Positions 14,508 through 18,131 of a DNA stretch of 18,131 nucleotides are shown here, piece after piece. Source of the DNA: Campylobacterales bacterium (GTDB lineage Bacteria > Campylobacterota > Campylobacteria > Campylobacterales > Hydrogenimonadaceae); contig JALSPH010000032.1 of the NCBI GenBank assembly GCA_026986055.1, forward strand, positions 1 through 18,131, given 5' to 3'. A model generated the notes under the pieces. That model did not search any database, was not told the DNA's origin, and saw only the letters and a program-made list of their open reading frames with translations. Both the position numbers and the translations under genes were made by a program. Each line of letters starts with the position of its first letter. The stretch's first letter is position 1.

Positions 14508-15781
14508 GAGTAAGACCGAGTGATGCGTTGAAGGAGTTGACACTTCTTTACGTAGAAGACGATGAAGCGATCAGAGAAGCTTTGAGCATACTTTTAAGAA
14601 GATATGTCAAAAAGCTATTTGTAGCGGAAAATGGACGCAAAGGTCTTGAACTTTTTGCAAAGCACAACCCAAATATTGTAATAAGTGATATACGAATGCC
14701 GCAAATGAGCGGTCTTGAGATGGTCGAATCTATAAAAGAGAGCGATCCCGGCATACCGGTCATATTTACTACGGCATTCAGTGAGACCGAATATTTAAAA
14801 AGTGCCATAGATTTGGGAGTAGAGGGGTATTTGGTAAAGCCAATAGAGCGCGACAAGCTTATATCGAAGTTGAACTTTATCGCAGATGCCATAGTTAACG
14901 AGCGTCGCAAAGACGCTTATTTTAAATTGCTCGTCAGACTTTTTGACAGCCACTCGGAGGCCTTTGTTTTGGTAAAAGAGAGTGGAGAAGTGGTGCTTTC
15001 AAATCTATCTTTTAAAAAGATGGCTCTATACATTGGATGTGATAGTATAGATAATATATATGATGTTTTATCGTATGCTAATGCCGATAACGGATGTTTC
15101 AAACTCGATATGCAATGCAGTGAGGATTTGAGTGGATTTTTTGAAGAAGGCAGTCAATCGGACACTATATGCTTTAAGGTCGGAAGAAAGTCGATCTACT
15201 ATGAGTTTCAAGCAAAGAAGATCGATGAGTACTATTTTTTTGAATTTAAAGATATAACGGAGTATAAAAGAGAGACAAAAATATTGGCTTTGGAAAACTA
15301 TACCGACTCCCTTAGCGGACTCTACAATAGAAAATATGAAGCTATATTGAAAAAAGAGTGTATAGATTTGAAAGAAAAAGTATGTTTTCTTTTCATCGAT
15401 ATAGATTTTTTCAAAAGAGTGAACGATACTTTCGGTCACACTGTCGGCGATGAGGTTATAAAATTTGTGGCGAAAAAGATAAAGAGCCATCTACGCACAG
15501 AAGATATTGCGCTTCGATGGGGAGGCGAAGAGTTCCTTGTAGTGATAAAGACAGATGTTGAAAATGCGAAGACTGTGGCTGAAAAAATTAGACGCGTCAT
15601 TGAGAGTGCCAAGATCGATCCTGTCGGACATATTACCATCAGTGTAGGAGTTTGTTGCGGTATTATCGAAAGTGAAGACGACTTTTACAAAACTATAGAT
15701 AAGGCGGACGAAGCACTTTATCGGGCAAAAAAGTGTGGCAGAAATCGTGTCAAAATAGCTAACGGCGCTGTTTTTTCTTAA
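14504..15781 (+). CDS. Response regulator with PAS-like and GGDEF diguanylate cyclase domains
   Basis: 425 residues. REC domain about 10-125 with acidic pair Glu18-Asp19-Asp20, phosphoacceptor Asp62 (VISDIRMP), Thr89/90 and Lys112. A PAS-like domain lies about 140-255, judged from VLVKESGEVVLSNLSFKKM and the terminal FEFKDITEYKR. The GGDEF domain, about 262-420, has DSLSGLYNRK at its start, catalytic GGEEF at 340-344 and an RxxD inhibitory site (RTED, 331-334) five residues before it. It should therefore make c-di-GMP when phosphorylated and be feedback-inhibited by it. Its start overlaps the kinase stop as ATGA. The tail overlaps the convergent PepSY-type gene by 23 bp. Confidence 0.93.
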   Translation: MRVRPSDALKELTLLYVEDDEAIREALSILLRRYVKKLFVAENGRKGLELFAKHNPNIVISDIRMPQMSGLEMVESIKESDPGIPVIFTTAFSETEYLKSAIDLGVEGYLVKPIERDKLISKLNFIADAIVNERRKDAYFKLLVRLFDSHSEAFVLVKESGEVVLSNLSFKKMALYIGCDSIDNIYDVLSYANADNGCFKLDMQCSEDLSGFFEEGSQSDTICFKVGRKSIYYEFQAKKIDEYYFFEFKDITEYKRETKILALENYTDSLSGLYNRKYEAILKKECIDLKEKVCFLFIDIDFFKRVNDTFGHTVGDEVIKFVAKKIKSHLRTEDIALRWGGEEFLVVIKTDVENAKTVAEKIRRVIESAKIDPVGHITISVGVCCGIIESEDDFYKTIDKADEALYRAKKCGRNRVKIANGAVFS

Positions 15782-17114
15782 AAAGGGGACCTTTTGATCT
15801 TCTTTTCATCCACCATCTTACCATACCGGTTGACATAAGCAAAAGTAGTAATAGTGCTGCCGCATCGTTGACCCAGATCCACCAGGATGCGAAAAGTGTG
15901 CCGTCATGAAGAGCCATAAGCAAAGAGTATAGTGTAGCAGTCTTGAACTCCGGCAGCGGCTCCTTCGGCGCATGGAAGCTGAAGAATATGGTTCCCTCTT
16001 TAGTCTCGATTATATCTCTGAACATATGGGGGCTGTTTTTCAGAATACGCCACTTACCGTTTTCATATATCCTGTTGGGTGCTCCCATGCCGCTGACGAA
16101 GAGCCTCTCTCCTTTTCTGAACATTCGGTAGGCAAACCCTCTACTCTCAAGCCTCCACTTTTTCAAATCTTCACTTGCAAAAACGCCATATCTGTTGCCT
16201 AATCGGTAAAGTTTGCCGTCGAAGTCTACAGACCAGATATCGTGGCTCAAACCTCTATATACAGGCGGTAGCAGGTATGAGGGGACGGTTACCGATTTCA
16301 TGAAGGGTCCAAGCACCTTTGCATGGTCTAAAAATATACCGGTTATCGCAAGTACCGTTAAAGGAAAGATAGCGGCTATGGTAAATATGTTGGAGTGAGT
16401 CTTTATGAGACCTCTTGTCTTTTTGGCTCCCCTTTTTTTGGTTATTCTCCACCATATCAAAAAGCCGCTCAAGCTCAGCCATGCAAGGAGTATGGCGCCG
16501 TAGTCGTTTATCCATAAAGATAGTTCCGAGTCCACATAGCCGCGCCCATAGTGCAGGTCCCTTACGAGCCTTGAAAGTGTAACCGGTTTTCCTATATCTT
16601 TCGGGTTTAGCTCTATGGTAGCGCTTTTTACTATCTCGCCGCCGCTCTTATCTATTAGATATATAACCCTCTTATCTACTGCAGCGGCAACTCTATCTTT
16701 ATAGAGAGATATCGCATTTACGTACAGACCCTTCAGGGCGAAGAGCTCCCACTCGCCATCTTTTTTAAGGTAAATACCGTCGTTGGTCGCCGCAAATAGA
16801 GAGTTTCCATCTTCTCTTAACCCAAGACAGATTCTGTTTAGACTCTTTTTGAAACTTCTGCCTCCATCGAAACTCTCGAAAACCCCTCTTTTGCCGCAAG
16901 CTATTTTGTGAGAACTATTTTTCGGGTCAATGTAGTACCCTTCAAAGAGCCTCTTCTCCTGCTCTTGAAGGGATTTGGGAGTGTATGATATTTTAGTGGA
17001 GTAGAGAAACTGCCACTTGTCGTGATCGAGAAAGAAGCCGGTTACGGCAAGTAGCAGCAAAACCGCTCCGGCCGCAAGACCGGAGAGTTTGTGAAGCTTA
17101 TGGAGTTTTACCAT
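15759..17114 (-). CDS. PepSY-TM-type inner-membrane protein with internal duplication
   Basis: 451 residues with four membrane segments at about 11-30, 200-222, 242-264 and 408-434. The halves repeat each other: HKLSGL...VTGFFLDHDK (9-33) matches HSNIFT...ITGIFLDHAK (240-266), and LWINDYGAILLAWLSLSGFL (200-219) matches WIWVNDAAALLLLLLMSTGM (412-431), each ending in a WW-basic patch. Between them lie two periplasmic parts of about 170 and 140 residues with beta-rich, BNR-like bits (GVFESFDGGRSF near 77-88, GVFASEDLKKW near 310-320). PepSY-TM/PiuB proteins next to TonB receptors are thought to help in iron release or ferric reduction at the inner membrane. Conserved His at 31, 188, 264 and 403 could be haem or metal ligands. 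The start overlaps the receptor stop by seven bases. Confidence 0.78.
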   Translation of the reverse strand: MVKLHKLHKLSGLAAGAVLLLLAVTGFFLDHDKWQFLYSTKISYTPKSLQEQEKRLFEGYYIDPKNSSHKIACGKRGVFESFDGGRSFKKSLNRICLGLREDGNSLFAATNDGIYLKKDGEWELFALKGLYVNAISLYKDRVAAAVDKRVIYLIDKSGGEIVKSATIELNPKDIGKPVTLSRLVRDLHYGRGYVDSELSLWINDYGAILLAWLSLSGFLIWWRITKKRGAKKTRGLIKTHSNIFTIAAIFPLTVLAITGIFLDHAKVLGPFMKSVTVPSYLLPPVYRGLSHDIWSVDFDGKLYRLGNRYGVFASEDLKKWRLESRGFAYRMFRKGERLFVSGMGAPNRIYENGKWRILKNSPHMFRDIIETKEGTIFFSFHAPKEPLPEFKTATLYSLLMALHDGTLFASWWIWVNDAAALLLLLLMSTGMVRWWMKRRSKGPLFKKKQRR

Positions 17115-18131
17115 CTATACTCCAGGCCTGCATAGAACATTCTCGGATCGCCCGGAGTGTAGTCCGTTTTTCCGTAGGCAAACCTCGCTCTTGAAGCATA
17201 CTTTTCGTTCGTTATATTGGTAGCTTTCGCGAAAAAGTTCCAGCTTTCGTCATACCTGTACTCGGCTTTGAGATTTCCTATAGAGTAGCCTTCGTACCGC
17301 CCTCCGTCATGCGCATCGTCCAGCCACCATGGTCCGACATATCGGTACTCTCCCATTATCTTCAATCCCTTTACGGCAAGCGGGGAGTAGATGAGTCTAA
17401 GGTTTCCTAAATGGTTTGGAGCTTGTCCCATCTCGTTACTACCGTACTCGGGATCGTCGCTATAGTTGTGGCGGGAGTAGGAGTAGGCTACCTTGCTGCT
17501 CAACTCTTCGCTCATCTTTACCGCCAAAGTAAACTCCACACCCCTATGGACAGTGCTTCCTCCGTTTGAGTAGTAGTAGTCTCCCGTCGCATCGTTTTTG
17601 TATCTTACTATCGTATCGTCTATAGTCATATAGTAGGCACTAAGCTCAAGGAAGCTTCTTTTACTGAAGGCTCTTTTGAAACCGACTTCGAAAGTGTTGG
17701 AGGTTTCAGGGTCCAAGCTAACCTCTTCGTAACCTTTCTGCATTGAGTAGAGACGCGAAGCCTGAGGGATTCTAAAACCGTTTGCGTAGCGAAGATATAT
17801 GTTGCTCTTTTCGTCAGGTCTGAAACTGAGTGAAAACTTGGGGCTAAGGTGAGAGAAGTTGTCGGTTCTATCGGCCGGCCTGAAATATTTTCCGGAAGCG
17901 TCGTAACTGTTTGGGTCGAGGTTGTTCTTGTAGTCGTATCGGTTGTAGTCGTAACGAAGCCCGAGTGTCACCATCAGCTCTTTTGTAAGGTCTATTTCAG
18001 TGTGAATGTAAGGTGCGAGGGCTATATAGTCGACATTGTAGTCATACAGCGGGCCGGCAAGGTATGTGGTAGACCCGCTCCAGTTGGTTACATTTATGTC
18101 GAAGTCCTGGGTATATTTGAGGTCGGATTTC
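17108..18131 (-). CDS. TonB-dependent outer-membrane receptor, C-terminal part
   Basis: The frame is open to the window edge (first whole codon ends at 18130), so the ATG at 17974 is internal and the plug domain and TonB box lie outside. About 340 residues of barrel are visible: alternating amphipathic strands rich in Tyr/Arg/Asp, the TonB-receptor blocks LSPKFSLSFRPDEKSNIYLR, YANGFRIPQASRLY and ETSNTFEVGFKR, and a C-terminal strand ending in YAGLEYRW with the usual terminal aromatic. Such receptors import ferric siderophores, haem, cobalamin or other metal complexes. The coupled PepSY-type gene downstream favours an iron chelate, but the ligand cannot be told from this part. Confidence 0.93.
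   Translation of the reverse strand, partial: KSDLKYTQDFDINVTNWSGSTTYLAGPLYDYNVDYIALAPYIHTEIDLTKELMVTLGLRYDYNRYDYKNNLDPNSYDASGKYFRPADRTDNFSHLSPKFSLSFRPDEKSNIYLRYANGFRIPQASRLYSMQKGYEEVSLDPETSNTFEVGFKRAFSKRSFLELSAYYMTIDDTIVRYKNDATGDYYYSNGGSTVHRGVEFTLAVKMSEELSSKVAYSYSRHNYSDDPEYGSNEMGQAPNHLGNLRLIYSPLAVKGLKIMGEYRYVGPWWLDDAHDGGRYEGYSIGNLKAEYRYDESWNFFAKATNITNEKYASRARFAYGKTDYTPGDPRMFYAGLEYRW

Noticed and set aside
14504..14530. RPSDALKEL at the start of the response regulator as an extra TPSDVY repeat
   Set aside because: Only a few residues match and they lead straight into the REC domain; coincidence is the simplest reading.

Overview
The window (18.1 kb) looks like chromosomal DNA of a member of the Campylobacterota, probably a free-living sulfur- or hydrogen-oxidising relative of Sulfurimonas or Hydrogenimonas. 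This is inferred from the gene families: a NosL plus small TauE/SafE-family protein pair, a Cache histidine kinase with a GEMIGAIAHQWRQPLN-type H-box, a LapD-like protein, and compact genes that often overlap at ATGA or TGATG junctions. No rRNA, tRNA, CRISPR array, insertion sequence or integrase was seen.

Layout, left to right. (1) 1-610 (+): the C-terminal half of a di-haem cytochrome c peroxidase, converging through a shared hairpin (622-647) on a minus-strand set. (2) 647-3855 (-), transcribed right to left: outer-membrane porin, one-domain PstS-like periplasmic protein, chemoreceptor. This looks like an anion (perhaps phosphate) uptake and sensing unit. (3) 3960-5724 (-): Spy/CpxP-like periplasmic protein, NosL-like protein and a TauE/SafE-family membrane protein, plausibly for copper or metal handling and envelope stress. 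(4) 5930-7825 (+): a LapD-like transmembrane c-di-GMP receptor whose GGDEF and EAL motifs are both degenerate. (5) 7868-10177 (+): an arsenic operon with an inverted-repeat operator on the promoter, then arsR, thioredoxin-type arsC, a small three-cysteine protein of unknown family, and an ArsB-type transporter. A small charged ORF and a strong terminator follow.

(6) 10685-15781 (+) is the most unusual part. It is a three-gene, translationally overlapping operon: a secreted 596-residue protein made almost wholly of 16 repeats starting with [TSHRK]P-x-[DEH]-[VY] ('TPSDVY' repeats), a dCache-HAMP histidine kinase, and a REC-(PAS-like)-GGDEF response regulator with an intact active site and I-site. 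The repeat protein is a tandem duplication of an 8-repeat block with matching internal spacing. I do not recognise the family. The gene order suggests a periplasmic accessory or ligand-sensing partner for the kinase, with output as c-di-GMP. (7) 15759-18131 (-): the end of a TonB-dependent receptor and an overlapping PepSY-TM-type inner-membrane protein that is itself an internal two-fold repeat. This is probably an iron or siderophore uptake pair. Its 3' end overlaps the diguanylate cyclase gene tail to tail by 23 bp.

The window is rich in signalling (one chemoreceptor, one kinase, one diguanylate cyclase, one c-di-GMP receptor-like protein), so the LapD-like protein and the diguanylate cyclase may belong to the same c-di-GMP circuit.
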